This document shows, one piece after another, positions 1 through 13,507 of a DNA stretch of 64,000 nucleotides. This stretch comes from Clitopilus passeckerianus (taxonomy: Eukaryota > Basidiomycota > Agaricomycetes > Agaricales > Entolomataceae), in assembly GCA_944990035.1 (NCBI GenBank), contig CALYLX010000148.1, positions 92,082-156,081 on the forward strand, in the 5' to 3' direction. Under the pieces are notes generated by a model that was not told where the DNA came from, made no database searches, and saw only the letters and a program-made list of their open reading frames with translations. The position numbers and the translations under genes are program-made. Position 1 is the first letter of the stretch. Each line of letters starts with the position of its first letter.

Positions 1-2095
<2,095 letters not shown>

Positions 2096-2216
2096 AAGTC
2101 CTGCTTTGATTTACCTTTCGTGTGTTTTATGGCTTTCAATTGTCGCGCTTTTCTTTCCATCCTCGATTCTTGTTTGTAATATGTACAACTGAACAAATAT
2201 ACAAGCTATTCATACT

Positions 2217-3474
2217 TCATGCTTTCGGTGGGAGTACCTTGGTAGGCTCGACAATATTCGGGCTTGACCCTGTCTGCTCCAGGTCTTTCAAGTTCTTCAG
2301 TGTCGTAACGGCAATGTTGTGCAACGCCTCTTCTGTCAGGTAAGCCTGGTGCCCTCTGAAATGTGCTTTAGTGCAATCATTTCAAATTTGAAGGGGAGAA
2401 AACGCACGTCATGAAGACATTGTAGAACGAGATGAGCCGTGCAAAGATATCATCGTGCATGATCTCGAAACTTGAGTCGACAAAGAAGAAATCCGCTTCC
2501 TTCTCGTAGACATCAAGGCCCACAGCACCCAGGTGGCCAGTTTTCAAAGCCCTTGAAGACCGTTATCAGTGTCTTTCTGAGCGCAATACAAGTAGACAAA
2601 CCTAATCAAGGCCATCGTATCTATCAAACCTCCACGCGAAGTGTTGATCAGAACTACACCCTTCTTCATCTGCGCCAACGATTTGTCGTTGATCATATAG
2701 GCAGTCTCGGGCGTGAGGGGACAATGCAGGCTGATGATATCTGATTCCTTCATCAAGTCCTCCAGGGATTTGGCGTAGGTGATCCCATATTCTGCAGCCG
2801 CAGGAGAAGGGTAGGGGTCATGTGCGATGACATTGCAGCAAAACCCTTTCGCGAGGATTCGGCCTGTGAGAAGGCCAATCTTTCCCGTTCCAATTAACCC
2901 AACCGTCTTCCCTGCGAGGTTGAACCCCAAAAGACCATCGAGGAGGAAGTTCCCTTCTCGAACGCGGGCGTAGGATTTGTGAAACTTCCTCACAACGGTA
3001 AGGATGGTCCCAACTGCGAACTCTGCGATAGCTTCTGGTGCATAGGAGGGTACTCGGACGACTTTGATCCCTAGTTCTGTCGCTGTCTTGAGATCGACGT
3101 TGTTGAAACCGGCGCAGCGCAGCGCTATGTATTTCTGGAATCAAGACGTCAGGGAAGGCGAGGCGAAAGCTTGTGACAGAATACGCACTACTTTGAGATC
3201 ATACAGTTGTCTGACGATTCCTGCATCGCAGATGTCGTTGACGAAGATACAAACTGCTTCGTGATTCTCTGCGAGTAAAGCAGTGGTTGGATCCAGATGA
3301 GCGTCCACATAGGTCAACTCGAAGTCATTCCCAAATTCCTTCAGCGCTTCGCCTAAAAAGCGAGTATCGTACTGACAGTGATAAAGATAATCGTGGTTAG
3401 CCTCGATCCGCGGTTGCGGCGCAACCAAGGACCAGTTCACGTACTGGGCGGGTACCGAAGACAGCAACCTTCAT
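2217..3474 (-). CDS. D-lactate dehydrogenase (D-isomer 2-hydroxyacid dehydrogenase)
   Basis: NAD-dependent reduction of pyruvate to D-lactate in the cytosol. Five exons on the minus strand, 3445-3474, 3189-3371, 2602-3134, 2408-2551 and 2217-2355, sum to 342 residues. The first exon is only 30 nt (MKVAVFGTRP). It must be spliced over a 73-nt intron with GTACGT donor and GCTAAC branch site to reach YDTRFL, which aligns with the start of bacterial LdhA; reading straight through leaves the frame without an ATG. Motifs are KYIALRCAGFNNVDL near the substrate site, the Rossmann glycine signature GLIGTGKIG, SLHCPLTPET, NTSRGGLID with catalytic Arg, and GHQAYLT with the catalytic His. It resembles enterobacterial LdhA more than the VanH/glycerate branches, so bacterial ancestry is possible but untested. 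Confidence 0.93.
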
Positions 3475-5053
3475 GGTTTAATGTAAGTGTCCAACGATTG
3501 AGACATATGTGGCATCGTTATCATTTCTGCGGGGGATGACCAGTCATTGCCAAGATCGTGCATGGCCGAGACCACGCTTTATGGGTTACGCTCATACGAC
3601 ATGCATGATGATCATGCCAGAAGCAATTATGCATTGCGAATGACATTCGTCACTATGATATAGAATATGTATAGAAGACTAGTATAAGCGACTTCACGTA
3701 GATCTGCCAATTAACTGAGAGATAATAACCCTTACGCAAGCAACGGAAGATACCACACCAGGCGGAACAAATCAACGTTTTACGAACGGAATTGAGTATA
3801 TTGCGGCAAAAAAGCATATTTTGAGAACATAAGCCCGCGTGGTCGTCACCAAGCAGTCACTGAAAAAATATCGTACATCTGAAATAGAAAATAGGGAAGG
3901 TGTCTCCAGCGAGCATATCACGGAGGAGGAGAGTACGGTACATATTTAGGGCGAACAACACAAAAAGGCAGAGGTCAAGAGGTCTCTTCTGTTCTCAATT
4001 TAGATAGGTTATATCGCCCAAGTATCCTTTCCGATGGTCATGGCCCCCATGACAGTACAGAATAGGCATGGGAACCTCTCACTTAGTATTTCCCTCCTTA
4101 TCAGCCTTTGTTTGCACAGGGTACAGATGGAGCGTTCCCTGGGGAAGGTCCTGAGCGTCCAATGCTCGAACGGTGTAATGTCGAGTTGGGTCTTTGCCGT
4201 GGCTCCCAGGGTGGATCCCCGCACTGTGGTTAATATATTTGCATCGATTGCACCTCATCAGTATGGATGAAGGAAGAGGGAGACTTACACCACTAGCCAA
4301 ATGGATCCATGATAAATGCCACCGGATTGCATTTCAGGGTAGGTTTGTTTCGGGAGGCGAAGTCCTTCTTGGATGTCATTCAAAGCAGTATTTTTATCCG
4401 GAAAACCGGCCATCGCTTTGTTCAAGATGGCAGTCCTCATGTGATATATAGTGTTTCAGTCCGGAGTTGACCGGGGAAGTTTGTTGTACTACAGCCTTGC
4501 TACAGCCTCACTCTTCGTCCGCAGTGAGGCAGAAGAAAGGCGGAAGTTCATTTAGGAGAGCGCAGGTAAGAGGGGACATGAGTGTTTTAATGGTTTAGAA
4601 CATGAATGGGATGTGACCAAAGTCTAGGCCGCTGGTAACTCGAGTTTGCCTTATTGCCCAGATAGCAATGCGTCAGGAATTACTGGCGCAGAACTTCGCC
4701 AAAGATGGAAACTATTACGAGGCCACATCATGGTCGTGGATGGCGCAAGGTGAGCTCGATCCAGCCTCTTATGAGCCATGGTAAGAGATGACTGACATTG
4801 ACAAAGTCCAGCCAAGTTCAAGTAGTTGAGCGTTTGAAGGATCAACAAGCATTTCAATGGCTAACATGGACCCCCAACTGGTAACTTGGTAGCGTCATGT
4901 GCTCATCCATCAGTTGGGGTTATTGAGGTCAGACGATCACCGGATGGTAGGAATACGTACCTCAAGACCACGAGCCAAGAAAATAATGCGCCCCGGGACT
5001 AACGGAAGATGTCAGATGGCCTTTTGGCTGGCAGAAAACAATCAGATTAGGCT
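3475..5053. other. Intergenic region, no supported gene
   Basis: About 1.6 kb between the D-lactate dehydrogenase start and the 3' end of the DUF1308 gene. Only short open frames under 90 codons occur, and none carries a recognisable motif or plausible exon chain. The proximal few hundred bases presumably hold the dehydrogenase promoter. One small minus-strand frame near 4010-4220 has two CxxC pairs but no other support. Confidence 0.6.
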
Positions 5054-7056
5054 CTAAGTTGGGCTCGACACGCCCTCTGCCAAACTTCGTGGGTCAAACA
5101 CCCATATCGCAGCCCTACAATCTCCCTCTACATCCTCCGTGATAACTCCATCTAGCCGACCCGTAATTCTCGCTAACCTGACTTCTCGCAGTATCGCACG
5201 AATGCTCGTTTTGTTTGCCGTCAAGGTGGTCCAGCCAAGCTCTGCTCCCCATAGCAGACTCTGAACGGTGTGAGCCGTGAGTCGCGGATTAGCTTTGGTC
5301 ACGACAGCGCGCTGAAGTTCGCCTGTATCCTGACCCTGACATTTTTCTCGCAAAGAACGAGGATGAGGCATGGTTTCCTGCTCTAGGATATCCTTGCACG
5401 TTTTGGCCAGGAAATGGAAGAACGATGGAATGGGCCTTTCGATTTTGGCATCGGGATGTAAACTGGCTTGAGGCACGGCCGACGGAGGGTAGAGGTTGAT
5501 TGGGAAAAGATGGATGAATTTCTGGGGATAACGGGAATCTTGCCAGTAGAGCTGCTCAGCTGTCGTGATAGAGAGCTTCTGGGGAAGGATAGTAGACTCT
5601 TCCCAGAACAGCGCATGCGCTCGTGCCTTTTCGCTGTTGCCGCCTATCTTCGATATAATGCGTAGGCATCGATCGCGAGCTTCTGGAGTGGCCCAGAATT
5701 TCACTTCGACGGGAGAATCTCCGTTGGCGGAAATGAACGCAATCTGATCGTGAATTTCCTGTATCATTCCTTTGTTCATCTCTTGGAGCAGTTGATTCGT
5801 CAAAGCTCGCGAGTGCTTGACAAAGTCGCCGGGAATGCCCTCTTCATCGGATTCGTCCTCATTAGCCCCCAAATCCGGAATGGACTTGATGCCGTTCAAT
5901 GCCTTCTTTTTTTTCTTCCACTCCTGATATTCTGGCGGGGGTATGAACCGCCTCTTAGCTTCTTCAACGGACTTGGGAAGTGGTGCATTGGTAAGGTCGG
6001 AAATGATGGCGATGAGGACAGAAAGATCGAGATTAATGTTGATGGTAGGCTTGAAGGAGACGGGGGATGCTGCCGCTGCCGCTGCGGCCTCCTGCCTCAA
6101 TGTAGGAGCTGTGAGTTCTTCCGGCTGCCTCTCGCCTAACTGCACGTCTATACCCATTTCTTCTAACAATTTAATTGTCTCTGCTATGCGTGAATCCGTC
6201 TGTTCCTCGCTCTCTGGAGCGGGAGAAGGGTCTAATCGTGTTAGGCGCATGGTGACCGAGGGAACCCCGCCAGTGCCCTCTACGGGATTTGCTTTAGCTG
6301 CTGAAAGCAGTGACCTGCCCATTCGTAGCAAGGAATTGTCGAATTCTTTCTGAGCCAGTGTAGGTCGTGGATCATCGGAATCTCCCCATTCGGAGTCATC
6401 GGAATCCGTCAGGTATGAATCTATCTCGCGAAACTCTGCCAGCATACGGGAGTTTTTGACGCTGTAGCCAGTCAGTCTAACGATGGTAGCAGATGTTTAT
6501 GTAACTTACGTGTTGACCCTCACCCAGCGCTTTCCGTTGTCTGCAACAACGTCTACCTTCGCTGCGGCTGGACGAACATTATTGTTTCCGCGCTGACGAG
6601 CATCAACGGATGGCCCATCCAAAGGCATAGATCTGAATACTGCATCGGCGCGACCAGGGGCACAGAGGACTTCATTCCAGACTGCTATCAGATATGGCGC
6701 GTTCGTGGAGAGTGGTGGCAAATTGATCGAGTTTGCATCCTTGAGAAACTACTACAGAAAGTCTTTCTTCAATCGTGAATCGAGTAAGAAGAAATGGCAT
6801 AGCTTACCTTCTCGAGAACATCCAAGTCAATCTTTACAGAATCTCGGAGCTTTTTAAGCCCATGAACGTTATCTTGCTGGAGCCACTGAGAGTCCTCGTT
6901 TGTATGAGGTCCAAGGTACAGGGAAGAGTCAAGAATTGGAGGTTTGGATATCGAAGGTTGATAAGTCGAGATCGAGTCAAAGATCTCCTGCAACTGGTCC
7001 CGAAGCTGGTGTAGCTGAGGGTGAGCCTTCGTCCCTGTTTCCTCTGTTGATTGCAT
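5054..7056 (-). CDS. DUF1308 (C7orf25/UPF0415-like) protein
   Basis: Conserved eukaryotic protein of uncertain role. Three exons (6808-7056, 6510-6748, 5054-6461) give 631 residues. The start is the first in-frame ATG (MQSTEETG). The N-terminal 80 residues are helical. Next comes the block LSTNAPYLIAVWNEVL and, around residues 145-165, VDVVADNGKRWVRV, which I recognise from DUF1308 proteins. An Asp/Glu-rich stretch (DSYLTDSDDSEWGDSDD) follows. A predicted PIN-like region (IDVQLGE; INLDLSVLIAIISDLTN) lies mid-protein, and the C-terminal half is well ordered and rich in conserved hydrophobics. Ala-rich and acidic insertions (AAAAAAAS, EDESDEEG) look like fungal linkers. The family assignment rests on motif memory, not a search. 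No frame damage. Confidence 0.75.
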
Positions 7057-7407
7057 GCTCGTCGTGGGTGTCGATAAAGCTTTGAACCTGAGCAAAACCT
7101 GAGGCCTGAAGCTTTGAATGACAGTGATGGTTTTACTGAAGCCGATGCCAAAATTTTGGGCAAATTGACCAAATTAGGCAAAGGCCTTGGTTGCAAGCCT
7201 GAACAAACACATCATGCGCCACAGGAACGCATGGCAAGTCGTCCAACGGACATGTGCAGTTCCTTGCAAGTCCACTGACAACCGGAGATCCGTGTGGGTC
7301 TGGTCTGCAATCGATGTCATTGCTTCGCTTGGCGTCGTGTGTATGACGATGAACTATGATACATGGGGAATAAATTAAATGCTTGGGTAGTATTACAACT
7401 GGGATGC
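7057..7407. other. Short intergenic spacer
   Basis: About 350 bp between two genes on the minus strand: upstream of the DUF1308 ATG and downstream of the membrane-protein stop. It should contain the DUF1308 promoter and the neighbour's 3' UTR. I see no gene here. Confidence 0.6.
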
Positions 7408-8758
7408 TCAATATCGAGATATGCTATGGATGTCGTCGTCTAGCTTCTGGGATGCTCGTCTATGATTATGGTAGAATAGGGTGGTGTGGGACTGGAATGG
7501 GTCTTCCTGTAGAGGAACGCTGTGTGATGACGATACTTGCCAGTCCAGCACTCCCCTCTCTGAAGCAGTCACTAGATCCAGAGACCAGGCACGATCTTGA
7601 GCAATCCTCAGAACCAGCAGCATACGTGTGATTCCCTGTATGATAACCAATGAGACCGAGTAATGAGATCTAACGTCGTTGTACATACCTGAATGAAGAT
7701 ATAGGGGAATAGGAAAGTATCCTGAGTGTAGTTCCCGACGGCACAGGTGACAAGATATACAACGACCCAGCAAGTGAAGAAGCCACCAGACTCCACAAAT
7801 ATTGTCGGCGCGGAGGTGTAGAATTTCGCATGCAGGCGTCCAGAAACGACTTCCAGCTTTTTCCGTATCCGGATGATTTGAAACGCGATTACAAAAGTGC
7901 AGTACATGTTGAGAGCGAGTGTTGATGCTTGATGCGCAAGGATCCAAGCCAGTAGATGTGAGGACCATGATTTATCGTTTGGCCGCATCTCCGCGATGAT
8001 TAGAGGGATCGAAGTCGCTGCACGAGTTTAAGCCATCGATAGGACACATCAGATAAATTGAGAACCTACCTGCTTGTGAAATATATGTCAAGGCTGGGAA
8101 GACTAGCACACATCGTTTCTTGTTCGTGAGGGTGTATAGGCGGAAGAACTGTATTCAAGAGAATCTCATTCAATCCTGAGCCCTGAAGAGATACCGGGCC
8201 CTCAATACATACCATCAGAGTGTCCGCGAACCATGGGAAGAACGCCATGCTATTGAAATGTAAGTTCAAAGACCTAATAATCCATCAATCTGACTGAACT
8301 CACCAGATGTAGCAAATCGAGTTATAAACATTGGTTGCGTGGTCATTGAAGAATGCCATATAACCTCCGGGATAATTCTGGTTCTCGATGTATTGCAATT
8401 CGCTGAACTTCAGACGGCCCGAGATGGCAAGTGTCACAACACCTCCCAATACGATAGAGTACACCACCACGGCCCAGAACGTCCTATCGCGCCTTGGTCG
8501 AACGAGTAGTACTTGTATTAGCTGAATATACAGCATAGCCAAGGCGCCTGTGAATCGGTGAACATCTCAGCACCGCGTGACCAACTGATCTTCTGCTACA
8601 GACATACCGTATGCAAGTGTAGCCAAAATGGTTCCATAAAAGCAGGCCCTTTCAGAATTCATCTCTTCCTGAGAGGTAAGCCTAACATGAAGCTCCATAG
8701 GTGGGTCCGACAGCGCTTCAGCGCTCGGACGGAAAGTTTGGGGCAGCTGAGCGAGCAT
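7408..8758 (-). CDS. Polytopic membrane protein of the agaricomycete 7-TM-like type
   Basis: Six exons (8608-8758, 8304-8547, 8213-8249, 8070-8148, 7689-8017, 7408-7635) give 355 residues. Hydrophobic helices include YGTILATLAYG, TFWAVVVYSIVLGGVVTLAIS, YNSICYIW, CVLVFPALTYISQA, WILAHQASTLALNMYCTFVI and FFTCWVVVYLVTCAV, about seven in all. A Trp-Phe-x-Asp segment and the cytoplasmic RLYTL motif precede helix four, as is common in the large family of uncharacterised mushroom membrane proteins with a G-protein-coupled-receptor-like layout. The C-terminus is hydrophilic (ASQKLDDDIHSISRY). ATG choice: MLAQLPQ is the first ATG in frame. The ligand and function are unknown. The exon sum is divisible by three and every junction is GT..AG, so the model is solid even though the function is not. 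Confidence 0.82.
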
Positions 8759-10200
8759 CGATTTCACGCATGACAGCTTTTATATACAGGGTGTAAGGCA
8801 GGGCAGCCAGGGTTCAGATTCAATCAGCCTTTAACCGCACACGGAATACACGCATGTGGAAAAGTCTTCCAAAAATGATGATGATACTGATTGTGATGCC
8901 GGACATTGTAAGCTGCCTGCAGATCATTTCAATGCAATTGACGAGCGCTTGAGCCGAAATTACCATCCACACAACGTGTTATCCCGTGTAAGGTAGCAGG
9001 GGCCAGGTTAAGCATTGAGTGTACCTGTCTGTAGATTCAATTCTATCGCAGGCCTTGCTTTTTCCCAGATTCAAAAGATGGAGCAATCAGGTAGCTATCA
9101 ACAACATTCGCTCCACGAATGGAGGAGGAAAGAGACGTTTCATCAACTCAGATTCGTTTAAACACATGGCAGGCGAATACAGACTCTATCGGCGATCTTC
9201 CGCCAAAATGGTGTTGCAGCTGAATTTGCCTCACAATCTTCTAAATTAGGATAGGCATTCGCCTCAAATCAAAAAATATTGTCCCTCAAAGTTTCTATTA
9301 TAGACCTGGGTCCCGGTGATCGGTGCGATTCCGGCGTTTCCGCGACTATACATAACTGCAAAAGTCCCAGCCCATCTACCGTTGAGGGCGACTGTTTCGT
9401 AGGAGACTTCTCCAACAAGTCTCTCTACCTGGTTCCAGTTGGATCTGATATGCCTCAGGTGGCCCGCAGGAGGTAGCCATCGCCGTTGGCAGCCGCCAAG
9501 CAGCCGCAGTAAATCTCTACAGGCGTCTTGGTCAGGCGGCGCTGATATGTCGTGTTTTGAATTGGATGGAAGCGATGAAGCTTGAAGTCCGCCAGACACG
9601 CCCGACATCCCCAGCTGACGGTGTAATCGAATAAGAGGTGCTGCCCAACATCACCGGTCTGCCAATATTACTTGCCATGCGTGTTCCACTTCTAAAAAGT
9701 GCTTCCTTTAATGCTATGATGGATTAAATCGGTAGTAATCGATAGCGTAGTATGCCGCGAACTGGAAGAGATCAGGATGAGTGGAGAAGGCGTCCGAGAA
9801 CGGAGACCGAGAACACCATCCGGATAGTCTCCCGAAAGCTCAGGAATCCTCAGAAAAGGTAGCCAGCCGACAGGGAAAGGAGAAAAGAGATATGTACCCA
9901 AATCAAAGAAATATTAATCGTCTTCTGGTAAATAGATGACGGAAGCAGAAGAAAGGACTTCATAGAAATAGGTATAAAGCAAGAAGACGGCAGGCAAATG
10001 CTAGTGGTGATGCATCAATCATATATAGCAGATGGAATAATAATGCTTCGTGTTGAGGTAGATATACTATGATGATGTGAGTCGTGAATCTTGTTTTGAT
10101 ATGTCAATAAAAAATGCAATCAGTCTATGTGGAATTGGATGATGGTTTTTGTTCCTTCGGATAGACGTCCGGGATGAATGAGTTCGGCCATCCAAGCTCG
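8759..10200. other. Intergenic region with a possible hydrolase relic
   Basis: About 1.4 kb without a supported gene. The distal part (roughly 9700-10200) is AT-rich and probably the 3' flank of the next minus-strand gene. A minus-strand frame at 9264-9608 ends with RWAGTF...GTQV, which faintly resembles the last exon of the serine hydrolases elsewhere in this window (GGWAGTF...GGTQL). It lacks the rest of the domain and a start, so it is at best a decayed fragment. Confidence 0.45.
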
Positions 10201-12951
10201 TTAACTTTGAGCACTGGCACTGGCGTTGGCACTTGGCCCACGGACTGTGGCATCACTAGCCTCTAATGCATGCCCGTTCCCATGCTCCTGGTCACGAACA
10301 TGCTGTGGTGTCCGTTCCTGGTCCAATGGCAAGCCAGCGCTCTGCATCTTCGGCGTCGTGGGTGTCCCTGCCTCGTCTTCGTCGTCGTCATCATCGTACG
10401 CACTCTCGTACATGTCCGCTGGTGTCTCCCTCCCGCTGACATAGTTATCGTCATCGTCAGAGGAGTAGTCCGTATGATAGGCCGTTGACGGGGCGTGCAT
10501 CGATTCTGCGGCAGTGGCGTATGACCTGACTGAGCTGGCTCTTGATTCAGACCTCTGGCCCGGTGAGAAGGCGTCTGGTGAGCGGAATGCAGAAGGCGGT
10601 GCCGCAGATGATTTTGCTTGAGGCGGAACATATGATGAAGGTGGAGCTGTAGCTTTGGATGAGGGAACGTCCTGATTCCGGGCTTGAGGAGGCGCGGGTA
10701 TTGATAGTGGAGGCAAGGCATGTTTAGGTACAATAATAGTGTCACGTTTGCTGGTCTCCTTCTCGTCTTCCGAGTCGCTCTCCTCGATGTCGGGTTTAGG
10801 TGCCACCATGATCGTGTCACGTTTCCTCGCGTCCTTCTCATCTTCACTGTCGTCGGCATCTTCATCATCATTGCCGTCATCGCTTACATCCCCATCTTCA
10901 TCTTCTGGCTTAGTGGCCAGATAAGTGTCCGGTTTGTCCTCTGGTTCAACCATCGGGAGAACAACCGATTTGGCCTTAGGGGAAGTTGCTGGAGAGGCAG
11001 GTAGAGGAATTGCAGCTGGTTCCTTGATTTCGACAGCAGCCTCGGGCGCAACTTCAGGTGACCGAGCAAGAGATGGGCTCAAGACACCATCCACCGCTGC
11101 CGAAGTTTCCGAGCTCGTTTCCACAACGGTTGGAGGTGCAACAGCTACGCTCTGCGGTGTATCAGCCATAGCGTCAGACGCAGCAAATGCATGTGCATCC
11201 ATCAAATCCGAATGAGCCGTCACAGGCCTATCCAAGACATCATCTCCATCCTCCGAATCAACCCTCGTAGTCGACCTCAATCTCGACGGTCCAGGTGTAG
11301 GCGACGACGTCCCACCAATACCCGGAGAGTGAAGAGATGAGAGGGATGGTGAGCCAAGAAGACTAGGACTTGCAGCTGCAGTCTCAAAGTCGGGGGGAGG
11401 CACACTTAAGTCGACTCGTTCCTGGCTTGCAGCGAATGCTACAGCGTCAGGCCCATATGGGACGCCAAATCGTCCGAAACTCTCCCTTGAACTGATCAAC
11501 TTCAGTTGCTCGGGAGTTGGGCCGGCTTTGGGGTAGGTGAACTCGGTTCGGGTGGCTGTATGCGTCAGGGGAGAGGAGATGGAGGCGAGCGAGATAAGGG
11601 AAGGGGAGGTGAGGTTTTGCATGTTCGGGATTGACTGCTGGCGGGAGCGTGTACGGAAGGGGGAGAGGTTGGCGAACGAGCTGGAACCTGAGGGGTTGGT
11701 ACGATGTGAGGCCCGAGATTGTGAGGCTTCGCGGCCGTGAGACTGGTCGGTGGATGTAGCAGACAAGCTCGACGGCCCTCGTGTATGAGATGACATGGAC
11801 AGCCTGTTGGGTATTGAGCCGATCAAGTTCCGGAAGCCAGACCGTCGTTGTGTAATAGTTGCTTGTTGAGCCTCTTGAGTTGCAGGCGAATCGGGAGTAG
11901 ATCCCATTTCTGCATTCTGCATGGGACTCCTGGAGGCATGGTCGTCATCGAAAGGAGACTCGACAGCTTCAAAGTACGCTGGAGTGGGGCCTCTTGGATC
12001 TTCGGGAGCTGGACGACTTTCAGCTCGCATAAGAGAGGACGTCTCATCAGATGCGTTCGAAGTGTCATAGCTTTGTGCGCTTTGACGATGTTCAGCGTGT
12101 TGTCTTGGAGGATATGAGTGGCCTTGGTCATGTTCCTGATCATCATCTTCTTGCAACAACAGAGGTTGGTCGTTCGGTGTGGTTGGAAGAGGCGGATATC
12201 TCGAGGCCTGGGAGTTTGCCCGGCTGTGCAGAGAATCCTCGCCATCCTCTGACACGGACGACATCACAGTAGCAGCGGGCATTGTTGCATCTTCCATATC
12301 TTCTGTACCTCTAAAAGAGTGGAGGAAAGCAGAAGTTAGCCACTGTTGCATGTTTTGAGTCGGGCAATGGCTGCGTACCTTGCGATAACAACCTCCTGGT
12401 CTCCAGGTTCCTTGGCATACACAGGCAAAGACCTCGTAGATACCTGCGAAGGTGTCCTCCTGGGTCTTCTCGCTCTCCTGGTTCTAGTTGCTCCTGGATT
12501 TCCATTTGCCTGGGTCTGTGCACCATTATTGATAGTGCCAGCAAGCTGCTCAGCTGTAATTTCTCTCGTAGCAGGGGTGGTTGCTGGGTTGGTCGTTCGG
12601 TTATTTGCTATTCTAGCTGCCTTAGTCCTCCGATAGGTGTAAATAGCAACGGTAGAGAGCACAATCAAGGCTATGACGATGATAGGGACCTATGGAAGGA
12701 TAATGAGGTTCTTGCCTTTGTGCAGTTAGCAAGACGAAGTGTCGTACCCAAATCTGTATGTCTGGCCCTCCACCATCGTTTCTGACCTCCAATGACCCAT
12801 TGCTGCTAGTGTCCTCACCAAAAGCCAAGGGTGAGGCTGCTGCAGGGTTAATTAGGGAGGGCACGAGAACCGCAGCGGCCGAAGCGATGCCGACGTTGCT
12901 CAGCCGATAGAGTAATGAGAATCCATTCCGTCCACAACGTTCATGAACCAT
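10201..12951 (-). CDS. Single-pass membrane protein with long acidic disordered tail
   Basis: Three exons (12748-12951, 12379-12689, 10201-12310) give 874 residues. The N-terminus has a hydrophobic signal-like stretch (SNVGIASAAAVLVPSLI), a short luminal segment, then one transmembrane helix (VPIIVIALIVLSTVAIYTY) followed at once by basic residues, implying a cytoplasmic tail. The tail opens with an Arg-rich block (RTRRARRPRRTPSQ), then LPVYAKEPGDQEVVIAR, a segment I associate with a family found only in basidiomycetes. The remaining roughly 700 residues are Ser/Pro/Asp/Glu-rich, with runs such as DDDDDEDEAG. The acidic, low-complexity tail resembles a signalling or scaffold region, but no catalytic domain is visible. 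An in-frame ATG at 13146 would add 65 residues; I prefer 12951 because it exposes the signal-like sequence. Function unknown. Confidence 0.75.
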
Positions 12952-13507
12952 AAGTAAAAAGGTCGTGAAAGGTCGTAGTTGTTCGTCGTGAAGGTAGTGA
13001 AATGGTTCAACTTCAGAATGGACACGGCTAGGGCAACCCTTTGGTTCAAGCGAGCAAGCGAAAACTCTGAAAATGTGGGCGTCCCTGTGCCGTAAGCAGA
13101 CCCATGTCAGAATCACAGTATTGCGGTGCTTGAGAGGCTTTCCCATGGACTTCTCCCTATCATCCTCGCACTCGACCAGTACAATTCCAGAGCTGAATGA
13201 TTTTGTCTGTAGACTTGCTTATCGTTGAATTCAAGCCTATCATTTCTCTACAGAAGCTTGTGATCATCTCTTATTGCGTCCATCTTGCACCTTCTCAAGA
13301 ATCGCAAGTTCTAGAAAGCTGTACTGGCAGCCCCATTCTTCGTGCTTCAGGCTATACAGCGGGCGCCCGCCATCTAATCCAGAACTCAATCACCCTTCAA
13401 CCCATAAACGAAACAATTGTTGGGAATGTGCATCTATTTTGATCTCTACATCTAAAGAGCGATGCCTGGCGCAAGCTAACAGTCTAGAAAAGTACTACTC
13501 CGGACAT
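12952..13507. other. Intergenic region
   Basis: About 550 bp. The part next to 12952 is the promoter or alternative 5' extension of the membrane protein (the frame stays open to an ATG at 13146). The remainder precedes the stop of the NAD(P)-binding gene. Nothing else recognised. Confidence 0.55.

Noticed and set aside
4009..4224. Small minus-strand frame with two CxxC pairs (CTLC...CLFC)
   Set aside because: Looks zinc-ribbon-like at first, but there is no start context, exon partner, conserved spacing or neighbouring homology; likely chance.
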